A stretch of 10,406 nt of DNA from Conidiobolus incongruus B7586 (lineage: Eukaryota; Entomophthoromycota; Entomophthoromycetes; Entomophthorales; Conidiobolaceae): assembly GCA_000697335.1 (NCBI GenBank), contig JNEM01013936.1:1-10406 (forward strand), read 5' to 3'. The translations under genes were made by a program, and so were the position numbers. This document shows positions 1 to 9,735 of this stretch, one piece after another. Every line of letters begins with the position of its first letter. Position 1 is the first letter of the stretch. A model generated the notes under the pieces. The model saw nothing but the letters and a program-made list of their open reading frames with translations. It did no database searches and had not been told where the DNA came from.

Positions 1-6
1 TAATAA

Positions 7-691
7 TAAATATTTTTATTATATAATAATAATAATAATTAAAAATTATTTTTTAAATAATAAAAAAATAATTATTAAATAATTTATTTGTAAAAATTAA
101 ATAAAAGAGCTATATATTATTATAATTCAATATAATAATTAAAATTATTTTTTTAATAATAAATTGAAATAATAAAATATATAAAAAGAATTATTTTAGC
201 TAAATTTAGCATTTTTATTTATTTTTGAATAAATGATAATATATAAAAGTATAAGATTTATTATATATAGTAATTTATAGTTAAAACCAATATTTTTAAT
301 AATATTTTAACAAATTTTATTTAGCTATAGTTACTCTAGTTTTTTGTAAGATTTAATAAATTTATAAAGGATCTATTTTATATTTTTATTAATTAATCTA
401 AGTACAAACTTTATATAATATACTTTATAATTAATATTAAATTACATAGGTAATTATTTATCTAAAATAAAAATTAGTTATTTAGGTAGACTTTAAATAA
501 TATCCTGTTTAACTTTAAAGTAGTAAATTTAACAATAAATGTTAGATTTAGATGAGATATTATCTTTATAAACTATTTATAAACTTCAAATGATTTTAAT
601 GGGTTTATGGTTCAGTTTTAGTGATATTAAAAGAAAAGATTTTTATTGATCATTATCTAATTTCAGCATAATTAAACTCAACCTTAAATTT
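7..691 (+). repeat. Left arm of a 685-bp near-perfect inverted repeat
   Basis: This arm is the reverse complement of 9051-9735. Paired positions always sum to 9742, so there is no net indel, and the only mismatch I found is at 667 versus 9075, near the inner edge. The outer 90 bp are almost pure A/T and self-complementary. A perfect 12-bp palindrome, GCTAAATTTAGC, lies at 199-210. No coding frame is visible in the arm. Bases 1-6 of the window cannot be matched because the partner position is adapter. The arm may be a dispersed repeat, a terminal inverted repeat, or an inverted chimera made during amplification or assembly. Confidence 0.95.
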
Positions 692-952
692 TAAAAATAT
701 TTTATTATAAAAAATTTCACTATTTGTTTTCTGAAGTAAAAATAATTATATAATGCAAATAGAGAATTTTGAAAAGTTTTATTCTGAATAGCTTTTGATT
801 AATTTATCAGTTAAAGCTTCTATGAGTGCTAATTGTATAGGATAATGGGAAGTAATGTGACTGTAGTATGAGCAATCAATTGTGTTGTATCATAAATGAA
901 ACATATTGAGTAATTTTATTACATGATTTAGTATATATGATGTTTTAAAATA
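692..952. other. Short spacer holding the 3' flank of the 953-aa gene
   Basis: This AT-rich stretch separates the inner edge of the left repeat arm from the stop codon of the minus-strand 953-aa gene. Apart from a candidate polyadenylation signal it contains nothing I can identify. Confidence 0.6.
915..920 (-). promoter_or_regulatory. Candidate polyadenylation signal of the 953-aa gene
   Basis: The minus strand reads AATAAA about 33 nt past the TAA stop of the 953-aa gene, a normal place for a eukaryotic poly(A) signal. In DNA this AT-rich the hexamer also arises by chance, so this is a weak call. Confidence 0.4.
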
Positions 953-3814
953 TTATACATAAGGCAAGTAAAATGTTGCAGTATCATCATTTGGGATATT
1001 AACTAACACTTGCGAGTGTTTTTTTGAATGTGCAGTCAGTTGAAAAGGCGAGCTGGGATGAATTAGCTGAGAAATCAATAGAGGAACATCATAGAGGTCT
1101 AAATCAACCAAAGTATATGGCTTGCTTAAATTCTCAATGATCTCAGATATTTTTATCCATTGATCTGGATTCCAGCTGCTTTTAGGAGCGTGTAGAATTG
1201 GCAAGATATTCAGTGAGGATATGATCTTGGTTAAATGGGGTAGCTCTAAGCTTGCTTGGGTTTTAGTGCTTTCAAGAATGATATCTGACAGAGATTCGAA
1301 TTGATCACATAGAACCTTATTGATTTGACTCAAGGAAAGCATTAAGAAGAGAGAGTTCAAGAATCTGGGATTAGTCATTATCCTGTGATAGATTGCTTGA
1401 TGGGTGTTTCGGAGTTGTTTAATTTGGTTATTTGCAAATTGTAGTCGAGATTTAAACGTTGAAACTAAACCTCTCAATACTGGTGTTTTCTTATTCATAT
1501 GACCTTCGAGCTCCGTGATGGACGAAAATGCAAGGAAGAATTCGGATGCAGCTTGAATATTTTTGATAACTTGAAGGCTCAGTTCCTCATCGCTTATTAA
1601 ATCATTAGATGTCAAGAATGAGACAATATTACTGAATTGCGCTGAGTTCGGGTTAACGAAGGAGAGTAAAGCAATTTGTATGATGAAAGATATTTTTGTT
1701 TCTTGATCTTGGCTGGAAGATGAGTTCTGAATGTTATGGAGTAAAATTGTTCTAATCCATGGGTGAAGCTGAGCAAAATCATTGGTAAAAAGATGGACTA
1801 AATTTGTGATGGCTTCGAAGGGAATGGTTATATTGGGATCAGTCCAAGCCTTCAGCCATATATTGAGTACCTTGTTACGAATTTTTTTATTCCCTGTTCT
1901 ATTGATAAATTCTGACAGCTTAATAAACAGCTTGGAAGGATCGATAGCATGGGTAGGGAAAACAGTATATGGTTCGATTTGAGTTATAGCCGGCTTCTTT
2001 TCATCTTTGCTATTGCCAAATAACAAAGGTAAACATAAATGCTCATTGCGGAAAATATATTCCACAGAATTTGTAACCAAATTAAATTTGTTTTGATAGT
2101 TCATTAATGATATAAGTGTTTGAAAAACAATTTGAAATATTTCAATTGCTTCAGCACCTTTTAAAATTGCATGTTCAATAAAGTGTTTCATCAAATATGT
2201 AAATAATGGTTCGAATGTTTCAAAAGGAACTTCGAGATTATCCAATATCAAGAAATAAAGTAATTTTTGGAGATAAAAGACAGGATACGTCGTTATATAC
2301 TGGTTTAACTGCTGTTGAAGCAAAGTGCATATTTCAAGCCTTCTCTTCAAGTAAGGGTCTTTTGCTTCCAGTTTAAAAAGGAATCTGAAGAAGGAATTCG
2401 TAATAAAGAGCTTCTTTTCGCATAAAAGACCTTTTGTAAAGTCAATCCATCTATTTAGAGTAGTCCCGTCGTCATCTGGATTAATCTGGGGAGCAATGAT
2501 CATATGTCTAGCTATGAATTCATAATACTTTGTTTGGATAGATTCTGTACTTAATGCTAAGCAATGAGCAAGCCAGCCATTAAGTCTGTTACTGTTATTG
2601 TTCATAGTTAAATATGTTAATATGTTGTAATTTAACTCGGAGTATTGCTGAATAGGAAATAAATCGGAAAATGCTTGAAAAGGAGCCTTGTTGTGGAAGT
2701 ATTTGATTCGATTGTCAACAATCATTTTGATTAAAGGATTTAAAACCACAGATATTCTATCTGGAAAACAAGTCAGCCACCTAGCCAATATATAATCCAA
2801 ATAGTATGATTTATCAGTTAATCCATTTTGAACTTCCTTTGATGGGTAGAAGTTTAAAATCAATTCTTCTATATATTGGCTAATTTCAAGCGAAGTAAAA
2901 TCTATCATCACTCTTTTCCACTGATCAAATAAGCTGTCAGTTAATGCAAAAGGATCCTCATTCTCGATAGATATTGTGTCATGTAGGTATTTGCTAAATA
3001 GAGGATTGAATTTATACCAAGACTCTGGTTTGAGATTGGTAGATAAAATGGATATTGCGGTGATGGAATGCAGGACTGGACCTTGATTCGGGGTATCAGG
3101 GGAGGAATTCAAATCATCAAATAAAGCTGATGATTTCAATTGCTCAAATGGTTGAATGGCTTGAGCTCCAGAAGAGATGAGAAAGTTAGTCAATTGCTTG
3201 AATAAAATAATTAGATTGGGAAAAGTACTAGAGCGTATTTCCATTTGGTGGCTAATGTGTGCTAATGTTTTTCTCAACAAGTTGGCAATGCTTGAATTAT
3301 CAAGTTCAGGGAATAAAACCTGTACTTCAATGATTGACTTCGTTTTAATAATTCGGAAGCAATTTATAATGGATTCAACCAAACAAATGGATGGGGTTCG
3401 AATGTATATTCCTTCTAGGCAGCTTAGCCAAAGCTGTGTGTAGCTTAACTGATGACTGGAAGACAAGGTAGATGAACCAGAAAGAGAATCGAATTTATAG
3501 CATTGAATAAAGAAATATAGATAAACATATTCATTTTGGGATCCAGACCAATAGCGGAACCAGTTTAATATCTTGATTGATTTAGATTGTGCAAAGTAAA
3601 GTGGTGACTTAGAACTAGGACCGATTTGAGGCAATCGAGTATCCCAGAATTCTTTAAGAAGAAGAGATATTTGAGTGGATGAAAAAAAAGAACTAGCTCT
3701 ATTATTGCGAATGTTGAAATCGAGTGGAGTGGTTAATGCTTTCCATTGTTCAGGAGTCAAGGTAGGAAGATCTTCCAACTGAACGGAGAGTTGAGAAGTG
3801 GGTGACTTGGTCAT
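953..3814 (-). CDS. Uncharacterised 953-aa helical protein, single exon
   Basis: An uninterrupted reading frame of 953 codons begins with ATG at 3814 (MTKSPTSQLSVQLEDLP) and ends with TAA at 953. The frame also has a GTG one codon upstream, but a eukaryotic start should be the ATG. I do not recognise the family. The protein is rich in Leu, Ile, Phe, Ser and Asn and reads as one long run of amphipathic helices, as in HEAT/ARM-type solenoid scaffolds. It has no signal peptide, clear membrane segments, zinc-binding cysteines, nucleotide-binding loop or catalytic signature that I can see. Ser/Asn-rich stretches near residues 109-120 and 230-245 look like loops. The absence of introns over 2.86 kb contrasts with the two intron-rich genes beside it. 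Scaffold subunits of Mediator, Integrator or transport-receptor complexes have this general look, but I compared remembered MED23 and INTS3 sequences and saw no convincing match. Confidence 0.85.
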   Translation of the reverse strand: MTKSPTSQLSVQLEDLPTLTPEQWKALTTPLDFNIRNNRASSFFSSTQISLLLKEFWDTRLPQIGPSSKSPLYFAQSKSIKILNWFRYWSGSQNEYVYLYFFIQCYKFDSLSGSSTLSSSHQLSYTQLWLSCLEGIYIRTPSICLVESIINCFRIIKTKSIIEVQVLFPELDNSSIANLLRKTLAHISHQMEIRSSTFPNLIILFKQLTNFLISSGAQAIQPFEQLKSSALFDDLNSSPDTPNQGPVLHSITAISILSTNLKPESWYKFNPLFSKYLHDTISIENEDPFALTDSLFDQWKRVMIDFTSLEISQYIEELILNFYPSKEVQNGLTDKSYYLDYILARWLTCFPDRISVVLNPLIKMIVDNRIKYFHNKAPFQAFSDLFPIQQYSELNYNILTYLTMNNNSNRLNGWLAHCLALSTESIQTKYYEFIARHMIIAPQINPDDDGTTLNRWIDFTKGLLCEKKLFITNSFFRFLFKLEAKDPYLKRRLEICTLLQQQLNQYITTYPVFYLQKLLYFLILDNLEVPFETFEPLFTYLMKHFIEHAILKGAEAIEIFQIVFQTLISLMNYQNKFNLVTNSVEYIFRNEHLCLPLLFGNSKDEKKPAITQIEPYTVFPTHAIDPSKLFIKLSEFINRTGNKKIRNKVLNIWLKAWTDPNITIPFEAITNLVHLFTNDFAQLHPWIRTILLHNIQNSSSSQDQETKISFIIQIALLSFVNPNSAQFSNIVSFLTSNDLISDEELSLQVIKNIQAASEFFLAFSSITELEGHMNKKTPVLRGLVSTFKSRLQFANNQIKQLRNTHQAIYHRIMTNPRFLNSLFLMLSLSQINKVLCDQFESLSDIILESTKTQASLELPHLTKIISSLNILPILHAPKSSWNPDQWIKISEIIENLSKPYTLVDLDLYDVPLLISQLIHPSSPFQLTAHSKKHSQVLVNIPNDDTATFYLPYV

Positions 3815-5138
3815 CACAATAAATCAAGTAAACAAGTTGACTCGTTTGTTAATAATACAACTATATCGGAGAGAGCGGGGAAGTTTCCATGTATAGATGC
3901 TAAAAGTCCATTTCTAGGATTCATTATTTATAAAAATCAAAGCAATTAATTATGCATGTGGGATTTTCAATCCTTTTCAGTATGAATTTACTAAAAAATA
4001 TAAATTTAAATAATTATGCTTAACTAATAACAAAATGAATAAATATGGTTATTATTAATACTATTTAATATTTTAATACTATATTATTATTGTTTACATT
4101 TTGATATATAAAACAATATTATTTTAGCCACCCATTTTCTTTATAAATCCATCTTTAGTTTTATTTATCAGTTTTGAAATTTATTCCAATCAAATAAGAG
4201 TCATTAATATTATAATGCTGTAATGCTTAGTAAAATAATTATATATTTATAAAATAAGCGTAGAGTCAGTGAATTTAACAGTATAATTCTCATAATAAAG
4301 ATTTACATATAAATGTAAATTTTCATTGAACTGTTAATTAAGAGAAATTCTATACCTATATAATGTTTAAAACAAAATTTCGTTTAATATAATATAAAGG
4401 TAATTATTGAATTTATTTTAATATGGCATATAATTTATCAAAATTATAATGTATACTGATATAAATTGAACATCAAATTTTTGGATTCAATATTTGTTAC
4501 TAAACACCGAATAAAGAAAATAGTGAAAATAAAAATAATAGAAATCCAAAGTTGAAACAAATTATATTTTTAATTGGTTAAATAGTATAATAACGTAAGT
4601 ATATAACAAATTATTAGATTCTTGATTTGTAATTAATATATATTTATATCCTAGATACAATTTCAACATACTTTTTGTACCAAAACAATTGCGGTTTATT
4701 ATACTTTTTTGGAATTTATAATACTTTCGTATATTTTATGAGTTAAACCATTGATAAATATATTTGCTTAGTATGAAAATTTAAATATAGTTATTGTGTA
4801 TATTAAAATTCCTTTTTACAGAATAATAAAAATCAAATAGGTAGTAAAACCAATTCATTCAAAATCTAAAATGCTTATATAATTAAAAAAATATTTTCGA
4901 CATAATTCTAAAAATATTTTAAAAATCATTTTCATATATATCATAATAGATATAAAGTTGATAAAATTCTTACAAAAATTAAAATTGGCAGTTAAAGTAA
5001 ATTAAACTGTTTATGGATAATATTATTAAATACATAATAAATAATACAAATTCCAAATATTAGAAATTTGATTAAATGTCTATAAGATTTAAATATTGAA
5101 TGAAGTTAATTGGATTAGCTTAACAAAAAGTCTATAAG
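3815..5138. other. 1.3-kb AT-rich intergenic region
   Basis: This spacer holds the promoter side of the 953-aa gene (near 3815-3900) and the 3' flank of the carrier gene (below 5139). Stops are dense in all frames and I see no gene, tRNA or known repeat. The only patch with more G/C is about 3868-3882 (GAGAGCGGGGAAG on the plus strand), 55-70 bp upstream of the 953-aa start codon, a plausible but unproven promoter element. A small nested inverted repeat lies at 4275-4337. Confidence 0.6.
4275..4337. repeat. Small nested inverted repeat
   Basis: TTAACAGT at 4275-4282 is complementary to ACTGTTAA at 4330-4337. Between them TTTACAT at 4302-4308 pairs with ATGTAAA at 4313-4319 around a 4-nt loop. 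It could form a cruciform or hairpin, but 7-8-bp stems are common by chance in AT-rich DNA. Confidence 0.4.
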
Positions 5139-6299
5139 TTAAACTTTGTCACCAAAATAATACAATACAAGCTCATAAGTGCCAAATAATACTGCAGCAT
5201 TAGGGACTGTTCTTAATAAATGAGGGGCCAAACCACCATATAGTGCACTAAAGCCCTCTTCCTTGACAATTAATTTGGCACACTGTACAAGTCCAGTATA
5301 TTTATATTGTCCTTTGTTATTCAAAGGCATTTGTCTTAACCTGGTTCTGAGAACTTCATGGGGATATGTTAAGATCGAAGCAATAAGCTTAGCAGTACCT
5401 GCACTTCCTAAATATTCTATCCAATCTCTAAAGCTTCTGCTATTTGAGTCATTCTGCTCTTTTTGCCTTTGGGAAATAATGCCCTTTAATTGTTCATATA
5501 TCATCCATTGAATAACAGATTCACAAATCCCTAAATATGAAGCACTAAGACCTTTATAAAGACTTTTAATCCCTTCCTCCTTGTAAATTTTATGAGCACA
5601 ATGAAGGCTGTTTTTATATAATCTGGATGATTCTGATTGTAGCTGTAATCTTGTTTTCACAACCCAAATGGGGTTGGTGGCCGTGGCAGTGATGATACCT
5701 GCAAAAGCAGCAGCAGAGAAGTGTACTAATATATTTTCTTGATCGTTATTCCAATGCTTGATCCAAGCTTTGGCATTTCCATATGAAAAGAAAGATATGG
5801 ATCTGATTAAATGTATATTTAATTCATTAGTAAATAGGTGTAACTTATGTAAAGTACCTTGAGGGGATCATTCCAGCCAAATTAGGTCCTAATCCTTTAA
5901 ATAAAGCGGAAAAGCCTTCAACCTTGTATAAATACCTTAATTACTTTATTAGACTATGAAATTGTCATTAAAAGAGCAAATTTACCTTATCGCCATACCT
6001 GTGCCTCGAACATGACCCCATACAATTTTAAAGGGATTTTTTGTTGAAATCAGATCATTTTTTGAGCGGTATTCAGAACTCTGAGTTAGAAGAAGATTAA
6101 AATGGTGGAAAATACTTTTGATTTAATATATTACTTGTAATCTAGTTTTCACTACGTCTAAAGGGCTAAATAGAATAGTTCCAACTCCACCACCAGCCCT
6201 AATTTAACGTTAGTCAAGTAATAACTATATTTCATTAATCCTAATTTACCCTCCGGCGATCATATGTAAAAAAGGGTTTACTTGCTTTTTTTCGTTCAT
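5139..6299 (-). CDS. RIM2: Mitochondrial pyrimidine nucleotide carrier (Rim2/SLC25A33/36 family), five exons
   Basis: Joining 6299-6250, 6198-6135, 6080-5986, 5935-5858 and 5802-5139 gives an in-frame 316-aa protein, within the usual family length. It has three mitochondrial-carrier repeats. Their signatures are PLDVVKTRLQ (residues 29-38), PIWVVKTRLQ (140-149) and PHEVLRTRLRQ (243-253). The Trp in the second signature, the GLGPNLAGMIPSRSI segment (about 84-98), ESVIQWMIYEQLK (190-202) and LLRTVPNAAVLFGTYE near the C terminus are typical of the pyrimidine-nucleotide branch (yeast Rim2, human SLC25A33/36). This branch exchanges pyrimidine nucleotides across the inner mitochondrial membrane for mtDNA and RNA synthesis. 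The introns are 51, 54, 50 and 55 nt, with branch-like GACTAAC, TTCTAAC, GTCTAAT and TACTAAT. The ATG at 6299 directly precedes NPFLHMIAGG, the start of repeat 1. The gene looks complete. Substrate is inferred from family. Confidence 0.95.
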
Positions 6300-7072
6300 T
6301 TTAAATTAATTTAGATTAGTTAATATTGAGTTTGAACAAAATTTCTTATACAAGTATTTATATGATAATTGAAATATAGTGATTATATGGGAATTTTTTA
6401 TAAAATAATATTGTTGAGTGTAATGATCCATTAATAATGTGCTTTTTAATATTAGTCTTAAGGATTCAGAGGGACGAGTACAACAGATTTATCCAATTAT
6501 TTTTTTGATGAATGATGGGTAAAATTCTAATTTCGGTTTGACTAATGATCCGAATCACTGGATCGCCAATTATGGGTTATTGAGTATTTTTGTGTAACTT
6601 ATTAAAACATATATTTGATCATGTAAGATTTGAATATTTGAAATTATATTTTATCAGCATCACTATATCATATTTTATTGGCTTTATAATACTTTATTAA
6701 TACTATAAGTTTGTAGATATTTTAGATTAAAACTGATAAAAATGACTAATTATCAAAATATAGTATGATATATAATATCAAATACTCAGCCTGTTAATCA
6801 AAAAACAATTCAATTTAATCATTTAATTATCTCAATAATAATCATTCAGACTATGAATTCCAATTTCTACAATATAGTTATGGTATTCATTAAAGGAATT
6901 TAAATATATGATAGATTTTTTGTTGAAGATTTAATAGAAGTTAAACAGTTATATTGAGTTCCTAATATTTAAAATTATTATAAATTATAATGAACATTTA
7001 GTATTAAAATTAGTGATTTATATCAAAGACATTATTCGGTGAAGATTAATATAACCTTACTGAAAATTCAAC
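6300..7072. other. AT-rich spacer where the SEC15 C-terminal half would be expected
   Basis: This 773-bp stretch lies between the SEC15 stop and the carrier start codon. I read the minus strand in all frames for the missing Sec15 C-terminal domain and found only short stop-rich frames. It must contain the carrier promoter. A patch with more G/C around 6540-6570 contains the imperfect palindrome TGATCCGAATCA (6546-6557), about 240-250 bp upstream of the carrier ATG. Confidence 0.6.
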
Positions 7073-8590
7073 CTAAAAAAATTCAAGAGAAGAATGGAAC
7101 TCCTTCAATTGGCGAATGTCATAATTATATCCCTATAAGAAATTAGATTTAAAAATATATATTGTATTAAATCAAATTACCTCTAATAATAATGCCATCG
7201 AGATTAAAGAATCTTTGACATGATCTAAAGTGTTATCTTTACTAGCCTCGGCTAAGTTCATCGAAATATCATTCACAAGTTTAGAAGTCATTTGATCCCA
7301 CAAAATATCAACATCAGATTTCATTCGAAAGCCATCTGTGGTTGTTAAAATACAATACTCAACTAAGAAAAATCCAGTGATATCATACAAGAAAAGATCA
7401 AAATCCCCGATATTTTTGGCGTCTAATTCAATTCCAGAAGAAATAATTGAATTTCCTTGATTTTGACGATCTTCACAAAAACTCTTCTGAAATTCATTCA
7501 AAATTCCTAATCGTTTATGGATATGAAGGCATTGGAATAATGGCTCAAAATGAATAATTTGATTGATTTGCTCAAAATCATCCTCTTCACCATCGCTTTC
7601 ATTATCTTCATCTTGAACCATATGAAACGCAATGCTATTTCCTTCTTTATTTCGGTCTCCCCATCTAGAAAAGTTTCTCATCATTTGAGTTAATTTCTTT
7701 TTCCCGATTATTCTAGATCTATCTCTAAGACTATACATGTATAAACAACAATATCTTTCATAGACTTATAAAAAATATGCCTACCTGGTTAACCATTCAC
7801 GTTTGTCTAGTACTACTGCCTTTTTAATTGTATTTCGCATGTGGGGTATACATTCACTCATATATAAAGTAAATTCATATTGAGATGTTTGTGGCAAATG
7901 ATTATACTCCAAATCTTCTAAAGTCTATTTGAAATATTTGATTAATAATATAGTTTAAATGAATGATATTTGATTACCATCAATGCAGGATAATATTTGT
8001 TTGACTGTAATAGTAAGTTGACTTTGTTAGCAAGCTTAAGAATATGAAGACAACTTTTTAAAGTATCAATAGCTGTGTCTAAATTTTTCTGAACTTTCCT
8101 TTGCTGAATTAATTCCATTTTCTATAACAAATTAGCATTTTGAATCAATATAATAAATTAAATACAATATTACAGTTAATAGTAATTGTGTGCCTCCATT
8201 TTGAATTTGACGGTTTAAATCTGTGATATTATTTCTTAAAGAATTAATACTTTGTCTAACCAATAATAATTGGTCAACAGATTGAATGAATTCCTATTGA
8301 TACTATATGAATATAAAATATAATTAAACATATTTTAATAAATGTACTTGATAATGTTGTTCGCATATTTTTTCAATTTCTTTGTCTTTATCAGCCACGA
8401 TATTACCTAAACACTCTAAAACTTCATTTTGCTTCTCCAGTTTGATGCTTGATTGTAAAACGGATATCAAAGGAGATACATCATCTATTAACTCAAGGTC
8501 ATTGGTAGTATTCGAGGTAGTTTGATGTGTAAAGCTGTGTAATATTTGAAATAGTTTCGCAACACTTGGATCTTTAGAGGACATATTCAT
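7073..8590 (-). CDS. SEC15: Exocyst subunit Sec15 (EXOC6-like), C-terminally short
   Basis: Joining 8590-8348, 8293-8174, 8121-7978, 7924-7785, 7730-7181 and 7132-7073 gives a 418-aa protein in frame throughout. Sec15 is an exocyst subunit that tethers secretory vesicles to the plasma membrane and binds Rab GTPases (Sec4/Rab11). Family landmarks in order are KDKEIEKICEQHYQEFIQSV (residues 68-87), KYYPALMTLEDLEYNHLP (about 163-180), REWLTSLRDRSRIIG (211-225), FEPLFQCLHIHKRLG (277-291) and GFFLVEYCILTTTDGF (335-350). Several are rebuilt exactly across splice junctions, which supports the model. An acidic loop lies at about 256-269. Introns are 54, 52, 53, 54 and 48 nt. A second in-frame ATG at 8584 could also be the start. 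The protein normally has about 750-800 residues. Here, after GYNYDIRQLKEFHSSLEFF, a TAG ends it and the C-terminal Rab-binding half is absent. This may be a real truncation, a pseudogene or a local rearrangement. Confidence 0.9.
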
Positions 8591-8975
8591 TAAATGCTAG
8601 TTTTTATATTATTTAGAAGACTGAATTTCTTAACCAGTATTATATTTTGGATCAACTTTAACATTTATGGGATTATATATAAACATCTTAAAATTGAACT
8701 ATTTCATTTAATATTATCGAGAAAGAATTTTGATATCAAAGTGGTTAAGAAATAAAAGATATTCTAAATTATTTAATAGATATTGTTAAGGAAACCCTTG
8801 TTCCAAATACATGTATCAAAATTAAAAATATTTTATTTATATTTTCCATTAATAAGAATATTTTAATAAATTGCAAAGAAAAAAATGATAATTTTTTAAA
8901 TTTCTGATTTATTAAATATATTGTTAGTTGTGAAGAATTAATTATATATAACATATAAGACAATTAATAATTTTA

Positions 8976-9012
<37 letters not shown>

Positions 9013-9050
9013 TTTATGATAATTTCTTATATTAAGTTATTTTTAATTTG
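8591..9050. other. Upstream region of SEC15, AT-rich
   Basis: This region holds the presumed promoter and 5' leader of SEC15, then very AT-rich DNA with an (AT)16 tract, up to the inner edge of the right repeat arm. An open stretch on the minus strand at 8769-8963 has AT-driven low-complexity translation and no recognisable family. I see nothing else. Confidence 0.6.
8979..9010. repeat. (AT)16 microsatellite
   Basis: Sixteen uninterrupted AT dinucleotides end about 40 bp before the inner end of the right inverted-repeat arm. Such tracts are prone to cruciform formation, slippage and assembly error, so the copy number may be unreliable. Confidence 0.95.
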
Positions 9051-9735
9051 AAATTTAAGGTTGAGTTTAATTATTCTGAAATTAGATAATGATCAATAAA
9101 AATCTTTTCTTTTAATATCACTAAAACTGAACCATAAACCCATTAAAATCATTTGAAGTTTATAAATAGTTTATAAAGATAATATCTCATCTAAATCTAA
9201 CATTTATTGTTAAATTTACTACTTTAAAGTTAAACAGGATATTATTTAAAGTCTACCTAAATAACTAATTTTTATTTTAGATAAATAATTACCTATGTAA
9301 TTTAATATTAATTATAAAGTATATTATATAAAGTTTGTACTTAGATTAATTAATAAAAATATAAAATAGATCCTTTATAAATTTATTAAATCTTACAAAA
9401 AACTAGAGTAACTATAGCTAAATAAAATTTGTTAAAATATTATTAAAAATATTGGTTTTAACTATAAATTACTATATATAATAAATCTTATACTTTTATA
9501 TATTATCATTTATTCAAAAATAAATAAAAATGCTAAATTTAGCTAAAATAATTCTTTTTATATATTTTATTATTTCAATTTATTATTAAAAAAATAATTT
9601 TAATTATTATATTGAATTATAATAATATATAGCTCTTTTATTTAATTTTTACAAATAAATTATTTAATAATTATTTTTTTATTATTTAAAAAATAATTTT
9701 TAATTATTATTATTATTATATAATAAAAATATTTA
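9051..9735 (-). repeat. Right arm of the 685-bp inverted repeat
   Basis: This arm is the reverse complement of 7-691, with no net gap and one mismatch found (9075). The palindrome GCTAAATTTAGC recurs at 9532-9543. The arm ends abruptly at 9735, where adapter sequence starts. Its outer limit is therefore set by the artificial junction and not by a biological boundary. Confidence 0.95.

Noticed and set aside
1-120. Telomere or chromosome end at the window start
   Set aside because: The A/T-only tract has no G-rich telomere-type tandem repeat.
1782-1982. Plus-strand open frame of 66 codons
   Set aside because: It lies wholly antisense within the 953-aa gene, with no recognisable product.
3177-3443. 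Plus-strand open frame of 88 codons
   Set aside because: It is antisense to the 953-aa gene, and its translation resembles no family.
3868-3882. GCGGGG as a glucose-repressor (Mig1-like) site upstream of the 953-aa gene
   Set aside because: A single six-base match with no supporting context is not enough to call a regulatory site.
5263-5511. Plus-strand open frame of 82 codons
   Set aside because: It is antisense to the last exon of the carrier gene, which is clearly the coding strand.
6300-7072. Possible continuation of SEC15 through a further intron
   Set aside because: A TTTTTTTAG near 7073-7081 resembles a splice acceptor, but no suitable donor precedes it within exon 6. The frames beyond are dense with stops and show no Sec15 C-terminal motifs.
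8769-8963. Minus-strand open frame of 64 codons upstream of SEC15
   Set aside because: It lies in very AT-rich DNA with a low-complexity Ile/Leu/Phe/Lys translation and a non-ATG start. I see no domain.
1-9735. LTR-retroelement reading of the flanking repeats
   Set aside because: The two long copies are inverted, not direct, and the interior holds host genes with no gag, protease, reverse transcriptase or integrase.
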